64,000 nucleotides of DNA, from positions 242,616 to 306,615 of the forward strand of contig BCKK01000012.1 of the NCBI GenBank assembly GCA_001600615.1. The letters run 5' to 3'. Source of the stretch: Dioszegia crocea. Lineage: Eukaryota > Basidiomycota > Tremellomycetes > Tremellales > Bulleribasidiaceae. Shown one piece after another: positions 34,370 to 45,490 of this stretch. The notes under the pieces are model-generated. The model worked only from the letters and a program-made list of their open reading frames with translations, had not been told where the DNA came from and did not search any database. How positions within the stretch are numbered: position 1 is the stretch's first letter; each line of letters starts with the position of its first letter. The position numbers were made by a program, and so were the translations under genes.

Positions 34370-37300
34370 ATGAGCATGAATACCCGTCCGGCGATGCGCG
34401 GCAAGCCTAAAGTTGTACGTCCACCCATTCTAGCTCGGTGTTGCCTATGTGTATCGAGCTGATCAGCTCAGAGGCCGCCTAGGAAAGTGAGCATTCTCGC
34501 GCATCGTAGCAGTTCTTTAGGGACTTCTGTGGCTTCGGGCTGACATGCAGATCGGGCCTGACACGTCTATGAAGGATACGTGGACAAAGCTGTCATATGC
34601 GATCAAAGAGATTCAGAATCATAATGTGTCGAAGTTGAGCTATGAGGAGCATTATCGGTATGCCTATAATATGGTATTGTTCAAGCGTGAGTCTTGATAT
34701 CATCCCTGGTTCAGGTTTGCGGTCCTTTACTTGGGACACTGCCATTGGCGAGCTGTCCGAGGAGTTACAAATAACAGGGCGTCATCGCTAATACCTCAGA
34801 CGGAGATCAGCTGTATAATGGCGTTCGCCAACTGGTCATCGAGCACCTAGACCACCTCGCTGAGACCCTCATCGTTCCCGCTTTCCCACGATCAGGAGGT
34901 ACGGCTGGATTAGGACGAGCAGGGGGTGGCGCAGAGTCAGTGGAGAGGGCACTGGAGGGCGATCGGTTCTTGAAGAGCCTGAAAGGGGTCTGGGAGGATC
35001 ATACGGGGAGTATGAGGAAAGTCAAAGATGTGTTGAGGTATATGGTGAGTCTCTGGGCGTTTCAATAATGGATTGGGCAGGGGATGAGGGCACGCAAGCA
35101 GAAGGGAGAAGGCAGACATCGTCGGTGACCTCGGGACCAGCTCAATATGCTCTGATCAATCCTGTCCTACCTGGTTTGAGTCAATGGATGACCTGAGCTC
35201 ACTTCACAGGACAAAGTCTACACCCAAGCCCACCACGTTCCAATCATATACGAAGTCGGTCTGCACCTGTTCCTCTTAACCATCATCCGCTCCCCAAAAT
35301 ACCCCATTCATACACATCTCATCGGCTCCCTTCTCTCCCAAGTCCAACTCGAACGCGACGGAGAAACCATAACACGTACGACAGTCCGAGACTGCGTCGA
35401 CATCTTGCTCCGCCTCCAAGATCCCGCCGTGCCGTCGATCGGCACCTCCGCCGTCGATTTAGCGAGGACATCAGTGTACTCTACGGATTTTGAGCCAGAG
35501 TTCTTGAGGCGGAGCGGAGAATTCTACGAAATGGAAGCTGGGGAGATGCTGGAATGTGGGGATGCTGCCAATTATCTACGAAATGTGAGTATCCCCCTGA
35601 TTGAACTAATGATAGGTCGAGAAGCGTTTAGCGCAGGAATCCGATCGAACAGCCCATTACCTTTCCCATCTTACCCAGCCTGCCCTCCTCGCCCTCGTCG
35701 TCTCCAAACTCCTCACACCACACCTACACTCTATCCTTCATATGCCCGGGACGGGAATCCGGCCTATGCTAGAAGCGGACCGGGTTGGGGATTTGCGCCG
35801 ACTTTACACTCTCTTCACACGGGTTCCGAATGATGTCGGACGTCAGGCACTGAGGCAGGCGTTGAAGGCGGATGTGGAGGAACGGGGGAAGGCTATAAAT
35901 GAAGGAGGGTCTATGGGTGCTGGATCAAGTGCGGGGGCTGGGGAGGAGGAAGGGGATGATGAAGAGATGGAAGGGAAGGGGAAAGGGAAGGCGACGGGCA
36001 AGGGGAAGGCGTCTGGAGGTGCGGCCGCGGTGGCAGTGGCGCTGCGATGGGTGCAGGATGTGTTGGATTTGAAGGATAAGTTTGATCGGATATTGGAGGA
36101 TGCGTTCGGGGGCGACAAGACTGTTCAAACTAGCATAAATGAGGTGAGTCCGTCGAGGCATGACCTAAAATTGAAGATTGATCTGCAAGTTAGGCTGATA
36201 AAATAGGCTTTCCAATCATTCATCAATGCCAACACTCGAGCACCCGAATACCTCTCATTATTCATCGACGAACATCTCAAAAAGGGAACAAAGAGTGTAT
36301 GTAACGACTTATCTTTGCGAGGATACCTGCTAATTTTCCAGAAATCCGAAGATGAGATTGAAATCGCCCTGGAGAAAACAATCATCCTCTTCCGGTTCTT
36401 GTCGGACAAAGACCGATTCGAGCGGCATTATAAGAACCACCTAGCGAAGCGATTATTATACGCCAGGAGTGCGAGTGATGATTCCGAGAGAGGGATGGTG
36501 GCTAAGCTCAAGGTGGAAATGTGAGTCTTGGTCTTTGGCTGGATTGCACCACAAGCTAATTGTAAAGGGGATTTCAATTCACCCAAAAGCTGGAAGGGAT
36601 GTTTAACGACATGCGTCTGTCCGCCGAGGGCGCCAATACATTCAGAAACTACCTCAACAGACATGGTGTAAGCTACTTTTCAACTCCTCTTGCGAAGTTA
36701 GCCACTGATTTGTAGGCCCTACCTCTCGAGCTCCAAGTTTCAGTCCTCACCACTTCCAATTGGCCACCTGGCATCATCGCCTCTTCCCCGTTATCTTTCC
36801 CTGCTCCACTTTCAGAGGCCACCGGCGTTTTCCAAACGTACTACGATTCCCGCCATTCAGGCCGGAGATTGACATGGCAAGGGAATCTTGGAACGGCCGA
36901 TGTACGAGTCAGGTTCAGGGCGAGAAGTCATGATGTGAATTGCTCGACTCAGGCTTTGGTGGTGCTTCTAGCATTCGAGGAGGTAGGAGGAGAGGAGGCG
37001 ATAGGTTACGAGGTGAGTAATTGTTGAGGCTGTCCCACTGGGAAGTAGCAAGGAATTAGCTGATCAGTTCAGCAATTGAAATCTCTCACTTCTATTCCTG
37101 AAGCCGATCTGGCTCGTACTCTCCAATCCCTCGCTTGTGGAAAGTACCGTCTGCTACTCAAGTCTCCGAAGGGTCGGGAAGTCTCATCAACCGATACATT
37201 CACTTTCAATGAGGGATTCACATGTCCACTAGCACGGATAAAGATCCTGCAGGTGGCTGCTGCGAGGGTGGAGACTGGGAAAGAAAGGGAAGAGACTGAA

Positions 37301-37624
37301 GGGATGGTGGAAGAAGAGCGGAGATTCCAAGTTGAAGTGAGTCTTGGTTTGTTGCTCGATGGACTTTGGGCAAGGTGGCTGATCTGACAGGCGTGTATTG
37401 TCCGCATCATGAAGAACCGAAAGGCAATGGGTCATAATGATCTTATATCGGATGTAGCGCATCAGCTCTCGAGTCGGTTTATCCCTTCTACGACGATGAT
37501 CAAGCAGAGAATAGAGGGTTTGATTGATGTGAGTTGGAGCTTTTGAACGGGAATTTAGCTAATTGACTAGCGAGAATACCTGGAGAGAGGGGAGGATATT
37601 GGGACGTATAAGTACCTAGCCTAG
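34370..37624 (+). CDS. CUL3: Cullin-3, scaffold of BTB-type ubiquitin ligases
   Basis: Thirteen exons: 34370-34414, 34472-34486, 34551-34686, 34800-35044, 35210-35584, 35616-36143, 36207-36296, 36342-36520, 36568-36667, 36716-37012, 37073-37336, 37391-37528, 37571-37624. They give 821 residues. Exon 2 is a 15-nt microexon (RPPRK) between K-P-K-V and IGPDTS. Cullin repeats begin with SYEEHYRYAYNMVLFK. The cullin-homology core has FERHYKNHLAKRLL, FQFTQKLEGMFNDM and TSNWPP. The C-terminal winged helix has the neddylation site IVRIMKNRKAMGHNDL (Lys766) and ends GTYKYLA. Cul3 joins Rbx1 and BTB adaptors to ubiquitinate targets. A Gly/Glu/Lys-rich insert (about 35900-36020) interrupts the repeats. 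Intron 5 is only 31 nt. Confidence 0.94.
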
Positions 37625-37853
37625 TTGGCTTGGTATAGCTGTACATGATGTAGCCTAGCAGTCTTGTGTATCCTACCATCAACAAATCGTACTGAGAAGT
37701 ACCGATGGGGATGTGTGGGGGTGGGTGGACTGTGCCTATCCGCCCATCGCTGATCGGGTCAGAATGGCCTTGCTTCCTCCTGAGCCCCCTCAGGCAATGC
37801 GCCCTTTCAATGGTATTTCCGACCCGTCTCCGTAGTCCTCGAAGCCCTTCTTC

Positions 37854-38650
37854 CTACTCGCTATCCCCAAATAACTCCCAATCAACCACTCTCAATCCGC
37901 CCACTGCCTTCCCAAACCACTCCTCCACCCTCATCCTCTCCTGCGCCCCTCCCCCACCCTCAGCCGAAAGATTCACATTGACACTCATCACCACATCCGC
38001 CTTCTTCTTGCCTTCCGTCGTCTCAAGCCAGCATCTCCACAATGCTAGCCCGATCCACACAGTATCGGGTTTATCGGCTTCGTGGCCTGGTCGAGCGGCC
38101 CCGGTTGGGTCGTGCGAGAATTTATGAATGATCTGGGTTCCTTGAAGTATTATAGGTGGTGGAGTGGATGGTGATGATAATGGTCGGGAGGGGAGGGAAG
38201 GGGATGGTGGTGATGTGAGTATCGAGGTGGATAGGGCGGTGTTGTCATGCGCTAATGATGCGAAGTGAAATCTGGCCTTGTCAGCAATTAAACCTTTTGG
38301 GTATGTTTATGATCCGCGGACGTACTTGGCTGCTTCCCAGAGGTCCGTTCCGGCTTCATCATCCTCCACCATACCCAGCACCTCAATGACTACGCTAGTT
38401 TCGGACGCAGGCGACAAGAAGACCTCTTGATTGTCTGGGATTTGCCTTAAGTCACTGCAAAATCAGCACCTATCTCCCGCAAAGTAGCGGCTCCAGCCAG
38501 TAAGAGAGCTCGATCAGTATACAAATCGATCAGAGAGACAGAGACCCACCTGGCATCAAGGTAATCCGCGGGGAGGACAAGCTGAATAGCCCCTCCGAAA
38601 AGGTCCCTTTGCGCGAGCGGTGCCGAGCGAGTACTGTTCTGATTCGCCAT
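37854..38650 (-). CDS. MOG1: Mog1-type Ran-binding nuclear import factor
   Basis: Three exons on the minus strand (38650-38550, 38454-38326, 38271-37854) encode 215 residues. The start has RDLFGGAIQLVLPADYLDAS and DLRQIPDNQEVFLSP, the hallmark of Mog1. The middle has TSVVIEVLGMVEDDEAGTD and a WEAAKFHF block. The end resembles the family's final strand-helix (VVMSVNVNLS, then FGKAVGGLRVVDWELFG). Mog1 binds Ran/Gsp1 and promotes nucleotide release during nuclear protein import. The second acceptor was chosen as GGCCAG at 38272 because it alone keeps frame and yields KFHF. A Ser/Pro-rich loop follows. The gene is convergent with CUL3 (229-bp spacer). Confidence 0.87.
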
Positions 38651-38891
38651 AGTGTCTAGCTATCTACCTTCCTGGGGATTTTGAGGCTAGTCTCAGTGGC
38701 TGTGGGACTGGGTTGGTTGTATAGATGCAGAGGAATGCTGCTCAAATTCTCCTCTGAGACGAAGGGCATGACATGGTCGCTTAAACCTCGGCTAAACTCA
38801 TCCAGGCGCGTGTTTCAGACATCGCGCATCAACTCCGCTATGGTATCTGACCTTTACCTGGACATTACCCCTCATCTAGCTATCGGGCAAC

Positions 38892-39777
38892 ATGACTGCC
38901 CACGCGGAATCGATGCTGCCCTTAATACTCCGGTTGAATGCTCTTGAAGCAAAGGTCGACGGGGCAAACATCTACCCCGAGACGGATTACCGAAAGGATG
39001 GTCCAACCAAGAATGGGGAGTCGAGCAAGACGGCTCTGAGGAGAGTACAGGGTATACAGGAGACGCTGGAGAGGATAGGCGGTAATAATGAGGCACTTCG
39101 CCGGTTTATCGATAACTGTAAGTCGGGTATGGATCTTACGTTGCTGTTCTACTTAGAGCTAACTGGATCAGACGACACGTACCTCCCTTTACTATCCATG
39201 CCCGACCCATCATCCTCATCTACTACAAATGGAGATATCTTAGATCCTGCGAAGGATACGGCAGGAGTTGTGTCAGACTACGATCTCATACCGGACAAAG
39301 TCAAAGTGACTATGTTACTCGAAGCGGCGGCGGATATCAAGGGGTTGGAAAGAGATTTGCGGGAAGTTGAGGTGTTGAAGGGAAGAGGGGTGGAAGGTGC
39401 TGGTCAACTAGAGGGTAAGTGCTGGCTAGGTCTCGAGCTCTGGTACGAGTCCTCGGCACGATAGGATCCTTCGTACAGGTCTCATGCTGATTTCCTTCAG
39501 ATTTGTTACCTCTAAGGCCTGAGCTGGCGAATGCGGATGCCAAATCCAACGAGTATGGGCGTAACTTGGATCAAGCGAGACAACAGACTACAGAGCTACT
39601 TACCAGGTACAATGACTATGTAAGTTGTACGGGATCATGGTTGGTCATTTACTGACCCCTCAGACAAACGCACTATCCGATCTGTTTCTGGATGTGCATC
39701 GCAGGCTGGAAGACATGGAGGAGGCGGTGGGAAGGGCGGAACGGAGGAAGCGGAAAGAGATGGCAGAGAGATATTAG
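38892..39777 (+). CDS. Coiled-coil protein, probable dynactin p24 (Dctn3-like) subunit
   Basis: Four exons (38892-39117, 39172-39414, 39501-39619, 39664-39777; introns 54, 86 and 44 nt) encode 233 residues. The N-terminus LILRLNALEAKVDGANIYP resembles the start of dynactin subunit 3 (L-x2-R-x2-LE-x2-VxG). The middle has VTMLLEAAADIKGLERDL, and the end is heptad-rich (TTELLTRYNDYTNALS, FLDVHRRLEDMEEAV) with a basic tail. Size and coiled-coil layout fit p24, a shoulder subunit of dynactin, the dynein activator. Identity rests on weak pattern similarity. Another coiled-coil component of a cytoskeletal complex is possible. Its start is 241 bases from divergent MOG1. Confidence 0.5.
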
Positions 39778-40013
39778 GGTCTACACGCGAGAGCCTGAAT
39801 GTACCAATTGATCTGGAATAGGGTGAGCTGGGTGTTCTGACATTAGGACACTTGCATGCGAAATGACCGGGCTCAGCCACATGGGGGGGGGACGTTGCGG
39901 CTAACGGTGGAAGGTGACGTCGCAGCTAAAAACGAAAAGAGGAACTGATGGGATATATCTCTACTAACTCCCACTCCGACCTTTTCCTCCTGCCTACTGC
40001 CGCCCCGCCGGCC

Positions 40014-40433
40014 TCACAAATGCCAAGGCCTATGGACTTTCGTTCCTGATAGATTCGTGTGGTAGTGCAAATGGCTATCGAAGTCGCTGCCGCTAGTCAT
40101 GGATGCCGCAGAAACGGATGTCGCAGCGGAAGAAGGGGGGGAAAAGGCCTCTCTGGGGGCGTCGACCGACATGGTCATCGGGTCGGATCGAGGAGTTGGC
40201 GCGGACGCGGCTTCCCCAGTTGCTTTGAGCCCGAGTCGGACGTCGTACAAGGAACACGGATCGGGATGGAGTACGCTCCCATCAGCGGTCGAGTTGCGGT
40301 ACACACCGGCGGTGCTGTATGCAGCTGTGATATCCCGTCCGCTCCGAAGGTCAGGAGCCACACTGGTGGGAAGAGCGGTGGTGAGGCCTGACGAGGTGGC
40401 CAAGCCGGCCAGTAAGATGTCACGGAATCGCAT
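40014..40433 (-). CDS. Small putatively secreted protein
   Basis: From the internal Met at 40433 the frame encodes 139 residues beginning MRFRDILLAGLATSSGLTTA, a textbook signal peptide: basic n-region, hydrophobic core and small residues before the cut. The mature part has one Cys (HPDPCSLYDVRLGL), two N-glycosylation sequons (YRNSTAD, HTNLSGT) and a long Ser/Ala-rich stretch, ending KVHRPWHL. The frame also continues upstream to 40775, but that part lacks such features. No family recognised. Only the signal peptide supports the call. Confidence 0.5.
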   Translation of the reverse strand: MRFRDILLAGLATSSGLTTALPTSVAPDLRSGRDITAAYSTAGVYRNSTADGSVLHPDPCSLYDVRLGLKATGEAASAPTPRSDPMTMSVDAPREAFSPPSSAATSVSAASMTSGSDFDSHLHYHTNLSGTKVHRPWHL

Positions 40434-40929
40434 AACGCGCAGTAGGAAGATTTGCTTTGAAAAGACGGCTTGCAGTAGGTAGGTGGACCGATTCTCTGTG
40501 TTGGTGCGAGGTCGAAGTATGTTAGGGACGCGGGAAGTGGCGATGAGGCAGAGGGCGAGGGGAGCAGCGAGCGCGGAACGAACTTGGATCGCGGTAGAAC
40601 AGTCGATCAGGGGTTCGTTCCCTAAAGATGTCGCGTCATATGGTAGGTCAGGGATACGATGCGACGTGTGCGAGCGTTGTACTCCATTGTGCTTGCAGTC
40701 ATGGGCTACCGACACGAAAGATACAGTCGCCAGTGGCAGCGAGTAGGCGTGCAGTCGAAATCCGGATGAGAGCAATTCTTTCGATATCCGGGCCGGAAGA
40801 ACAGCATGTCCGGTACCCGGAATGCTTCCCTATCGGATTCTCACCCCCACCCGAACGAGGCCCCGCCTCACTCAGTCTCTTCATCTGTCCTCTTTGCCCC
40901 CATCTACCGCAGGATCAAGACTCCCAATC
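40434..40929. other. Divergent spacer: secreted protein / D1
   Basis: No gene recognised. Holds the 5' regions of the small secreted gene (minus) and of D1 (plus). Confidence 0.35.
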
Positions 40930-42612
40930 ATGTCCACAGCAGATAAGCTTCCGCCCGAGGTCGCCTCGCTCAATACCTTGCCCTTCGAGCTGCTCCTGAA
41001 AATCGCTGAGCCGCTCGATATCGCTTCCGCCCGCAGTCTAAGCAGGACATGCTCGGCTACTCGGGATGCCGGTGAGAGTAAGGTCTGGGAGGTGGTGGAC
41101 ATCACGAGCGGATGGAATGGTACGAGATCTTCCTCCTTCAGACCTGTATAAGCAGCTGACTTTACCAGATTGGGAGGTAAACGTTGGCGAAATATCGGTC
41201 GAAGAATATACAAATCGCTTCGAGCTAGTTGAAGCCAAACTCCGGCACGCCGTATCAGCACTCATATCTCATCGGGCTCGACTACAGTGGATCCATACCC
41301 TGAGAATCGAGCCCGCAGATGGTGATGGTCCGATGGGGGACAAACGGGTCAGGAAGCTCGTCTCCCTGCTTAAGATGCTGGCTCCTCGGCTTAAACGCCT
41401 CGATATCCTCCCCCTTCCCGTCGAGTCGCCAGACATGGAAACACTCTCGGCCGATTGGCTTAACTACATGCTCGAGGAGGAGCAGATAGCCTTCCCCAAA
41501 TTGAGCCACCTCAAAATCGCCCTGGAACCGCTCGCAGCCACCCGGTACACTTGGGTCCTGCAGATGCAGCAATTGCGTGAGATTGAGGTGTGCTCGCATA
41601 GCCGGTATGCCAACATCAGACTCTTCGCGTCATCGGACGGGCAGCGTCTCCCCAATGTGGCTCGCATCACCGTCAGCAATATCGGGCAAGATGAAGGCGA
41701 CAGGAGCTTGCCCGTCCTGGCGACTCTTGTCAGTGTCTGTCCCAACCTATCCACCCTGCGCATCAAGGGCGATTAGGAGATTGATGGCTCCGAGCGGGCA
41801 GTCTCCGAGCGGGCACTGCGTACTCTGATGCAGAGTCGGCACCTGAAGACCCTTGTCATGAGGAACGGACGTTTCTTCGGCGGCCCGCGCAGCCCTGCAA
41901 TTGATTTTCACAAATTCAGCGCCGGGATAGGAATAGAGGAGGTGGTACTGGACAATGCGGATCTTGCTGAGAGGTATGAGACTATGTTCTTTGTAAGTGG
42001 TTCCGTATCTGACCCCCGCCGGGACACCAGCTGACCATTAAGCCCATTAAGCTGCCCTTAGCTGTGGATTTGAAACGAATCACCCTTCTCACCGACATGC
42101 GCATGCCACTCGCCCACTACGTATCCCTATCTCTCGACCCTTCACCCTCCAATGTCGCCCTCATACGTGAGCGCTTCATCAGCAGCATTGAAGCTTGCCC
42201 ACAGTTATCGACCGTCCTATACCTACACCTCCGTAATCCTTTCCCATTCCCATACGATTCCCATTTTGACGAACCCGACTACTTCCACGATCCTGCCACT
42301 TGGGAACGAGACGGCCGTTGCGGGATGGTTATCAGGCAGTTTACCAGATCTGATGATCTTCGACGGCCGGCTTTCTGGCATATTCGCGTATTATCCCGGG
42401 CATTGCGTGATCCCGAAACACTCGACCCATATGTCGGCCCAAGGCGGTGTTGGCAGGACTTTGCCAGCTACAAGGGGCGTCACGTCGAGCGTGTTGCGTT
42501 GAATGAGGTGTACCGAAAGTCAGGGTATGTGGCGGAGTTCACGGATGGCGGCAGGGGTCTGGACATGCCGCAAGAAGCTTGGGACGTTTTACTGGCATTG
42601 AGAGGGGAGTGA
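40930..42612 (+). pseudogene. F-box family D member D1 with an internal amber codon
   Basis: Three exons as in D2-D5: 40930-41119, 41169-41992 and 42031-42612 (introns 49 and 38 nt). The first two total 1014 nt, exactly as in D2. Residues about 15-60 form an F-box (LPFELLLKIAEPLDIASARS, LSRTC). The middle has LRIEPADGDGP and LKMLAPRLKRLDILPLP. The third exon has LKRITLLTD, FDEPDYF, GMVIRQF and GPRRCWQDFASYKG. Codon 266 is TAG (41774-41776) in the middle of exon 2, and the frame runs on perfectly for another 266 codons. Beside it a 12-base unit, TCCGAGCGGGCA, is repeated with three bases between copies. D1 is the most diverged member. Without readthrough the product loses its second half. Confidence 0.75.
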
Positions 42613-42639
42613 GGGGGTCCAGACAATGAAGGTGAGAAA

Positions 42640-43140
42640 TGGACGGAGGAGCTACTTCATCCTGATGGATTGGAGGGACGGTCTGGGGATAGAGGAGGTG
42701 TAGTTGGACTCGCATGATTGGGATGAGCTGAATGAGACAAGTTTCAAGGTCAGTCGGCCGCACAGCTTGCGGCAATGGAATCTCTGACTCATCAGGAAAT
42801 CGCCATTCCCCACGCAGCCGGCCTGAAGCGAATTACACTCCTCACTACCTACCTCACGCATGCCTTTATTCCAATATGCATCCTAATCCCTCGATTCTCG
42901 CCCACTGGTGGATCCCCACATTCCTCTGCTATTCCTCGCGCACCTCAAAAAGTATCCCCAATTATTCACCATACTCCTGCTTCATCTCGTCAACCCGTTC
43001 CCATCCACCTACGATCCCAATTTCGTCAAGTCCGAGTACTTTTCCCGTCCCGTCAACTAGGAGAGGGATGGTCATCGTAGTATGGTGATTCGTCAATACA
43101 CACGACCCGGCGCCCTTGCCACCGACAACACCTTTTGGTC
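42640..43140 (+). pseudogene. Truncated F-box family D relic between D1 and D2
   Basis: The relic resembles the 3' half of D1. ATAGAGGAGGT and TGGAC near 42690 match the end of D1 exon 2. GTCAGT...CTCTGACTCATCAG (about 42751-42795) matches the second intron. GLKRITLLT follows. After a frame change come YPQLFTILLLHLVNPFP, YDPNFVKSEYF, then TAG where D1 has Trp (PATWERDG against PVN-stop-ERDG) and MVIRQYTRPGA. It lacks the F-box and the C-terminal third. Frame changes plus a stop make it a dead partial duplicate. Confidence 0.75.
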
Positions 43141-43203
43141 ATCCCCGGAATGATGTCTATTCTGCAAGCTCACCACGTTCACAACTAAGCCGCTACCTCC
43201 ACG

Positions 43204-45114
43204 ATGACAGTCTCAGCCTCAGCTGAGAGCTCGGGATCTCATACGATGCCTCCTTTACCCCTCGAAATCCTGCAACAAATCGCGCTCTATCTGCCCGACA
43301 TTCCGACCGCCCGGAGTCTCGCACTGAGTTGCAAGGCGTTGAGAGCCTGCGAGGAGGCTGTGTGTTGGTCTGTGCTTGATCTCACATCTGCATGGGACCG
43401 TGAGTTTCTTTCATCCTAAAACGAACGATGTCTCAGTCGTGGTCCTTGCTGACCAAACCAAGAGGAAGTGGTGCCTGCCTACCCCCGCGTCATATCTCGC
43501 GGCGACTGGCGGGCTCGAGAAGCTACGGTCGACTCGAAAATCAGACACGCTCTCGCCGCCTTCGAGTCATATCCACTGCGAGTCAACTTCGTCTCTACCC
43601 TCAGAATCGAGCCATCAGATGGAGGTCCCGATTACCCGCGCGCGAAATCCCTCATATACATCTTAAAGCTTGTTGCGCCGCGATTGAAGCGCCTAGCCAT
43701 CCTGCCCCCACCCTCGAATTCGTCATTAACCATCACCGAAGCCGAGATCAATGCTCCTCACTTCTTCGTCGCACTTCGGCGGATCGATCTGGCCAGTCTC
43801 GATCACCTCCAAATCGCACTGGCGAAGCGAAGCCAGTATCCGCTTGTCGACTGGATGCTGGATCGCTTGGTCAACATCCGGACTTTGGAAGTCTGCAGTA
43901 CGACAGGTCTTCTCGAGGATGCCCCAGTCCTCAATACTGCCAGCTCGAAAAAGCTACAATTCCTCGAAAGCCTCACGGTGTCTCACATGTGGGGCGGCGC
44001 GGAAAGCTCTCGAACGCTCGAATCTCTACTCTACATTGCGCCAAAGCTTCGAACCCTCCGGATACAAGGCCATTGGTGTCCTCCCGAGAGTGACGCTGCA
44101 TTGTGGCCCATGGGACAGCTTACGAAGCTGAAGAGGGTGATATTGATCCCCGGCCCTTATCACGAGAGGCGGGGTCAACCATTCATGCAAATTACCGAAT
44201 TTGGCATACACCCATTGGGCATTACAGAGGCGGCCGTAGGAAATAGATTTGTCGAGGAGATCACCGAACTCGGTATCCATGTAGGTTATTTCGTGGATAA
44301 ATGATTTCTCTTGCTGAAGCCGCAGCACGAGCTATCCCACATGTCCACCCTCGAACGTCTTACCATCCTCGTCCGGCCTTCTGTATCTACCTCAGATTAC
44401 GCGGCACTTTCTATCGACCCCGGCCCTTGCCCCACATATGAAATCACCGACTTTACTGTATACAAACTCCTGCTCGCGCCTGCCGTCACGACCGTCCTGC
44501 TCCTTTACCTCCCAAACCCCTGTCCCCTGACCTACAAACACGATTTCGTCGAACCCGAATACTTCACTCCTCCTTCTCGGTGGGAAGTCGAGGGTCATAG
44601 AGGCTATATCGTCCGCCAATATCGCAATCCCGACTATCTCCCCGAGCTTCTCATTCACATTCGCGTCTTGACGAGAGTGATGATCCATCCAGAAGACGAT
44701 CATTGGTATATCGGGGCTAGGCGGTCTTGGAAGGATCTCACTAGATTTCAGGGGGAGATCGTACCTCGTGACATCTTGCACTTGGTCTATACGGAGCTGG
44801 GAGAGCAGTCGAAGTTCTTAGAAGGCGCGCGAGCGTTGGAGCTGCCAGAACAGGCTTGGAAGATTTTACGGGAATGGAGATGGGCGCCAGGACTGCCCGC
44901 GGATTATCTGGAGGAGGAAGAAAGCGAAGGGAGCGAGGATGAGGATGAGGAAGGTGAAGATACAAGCGAGGATGAGGATGATGAGGATGTAAGCGAGGAT
45001 GAAGATGACCAGGATGAAGATGAGGACGAGGGAGATGGGATGTTGGATGTGGAGAATGTCTATGACGATTATGATGAGTACGAACCAGGAACTTGGGACG
45101 ACTACGAGGATTAG
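43204..45114 (+). CDS. F-box protein family D member D2
   Basis: Exons 43204-43399, 43463-44280 and 44320-45114 (introns 63 and 39 nt) encode 602 residues. F-box at about 15-62: LPLEILQQIALYLPDIPTAR, LALSCKALR, then CWSVLDLTSAW. The middle carries leucine-rich segments (LVAPRLKRLAILP, LVNIRTLEVC, LTKLKRVILIPG) of degenerate LRR character. Exon 3 has LERLTILVRP, FVEPEYF, GYIVRQY, IGARRSWKDLTRFQG and LELPEQAWKILREWR, constant in the family. The last 70 residues are almost all Asp/Glu. D3 reads through Trp where D2 has its TAG; the next 17 codons still encode a D3-like end (EDGYNGSPMNP), so D2 has lost that short end. F-box proteins recruit substrates to SCF ubiquitin ligases; target unknown. 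Confidence 0.82.
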
Positions 45115-45490
45115 CTTGTCTATTGTGAGGACGGGTATAACGGATCACCGATGAATCCATATCGATAGATAGCGGATGGAAGTGCTGCGACGTTCTGAGG
45201 CTCCAACTCCTCATTCCTCACCACCCATCTCACCCAAGGGCCTGGCACGGACTACGGCGCGGCTGTGCAATTAGAGTGTGGTCACTGGCCAGGATGAATG
45301 CCATGGCACTTTCGTTTCTTTTGAGATTAATTCAACCTGACCTGACCTCACCCCACCCTAGCCATGATGTGGGAGCCCTTGCACTTATTGAGAATTGCCA
45401 CTTTCGGCATTTGGCATTTCGCCTAGGAATACCTGTCGTAGACGTCCCTTTCGCAACCGTACTTCTTCCTAGACTTCGACCAAGTCGACG
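45115..45490 (+). promoter_or_regulatory. D3 upstream region with array-wide motifs
   Basis: After the D2 tail relic (to about 45168) this spacer has three blocks also found before D4 and D5 in the same order: CTCCTCATTCCTCA (45207-45220), GCACGGACTA (45245-45254) and CAATTAGAGT (45268-45277). D3's ATG follows at 45491. Conservation in diverged spacers suggests shared control. Confidence 0.6.

Noticed and set aside
34056..34373. Plus-strand frame of 105 residues before CUL3
   Set aside because: It runs into the CUL3 start in another frame and shows no conserved feature.
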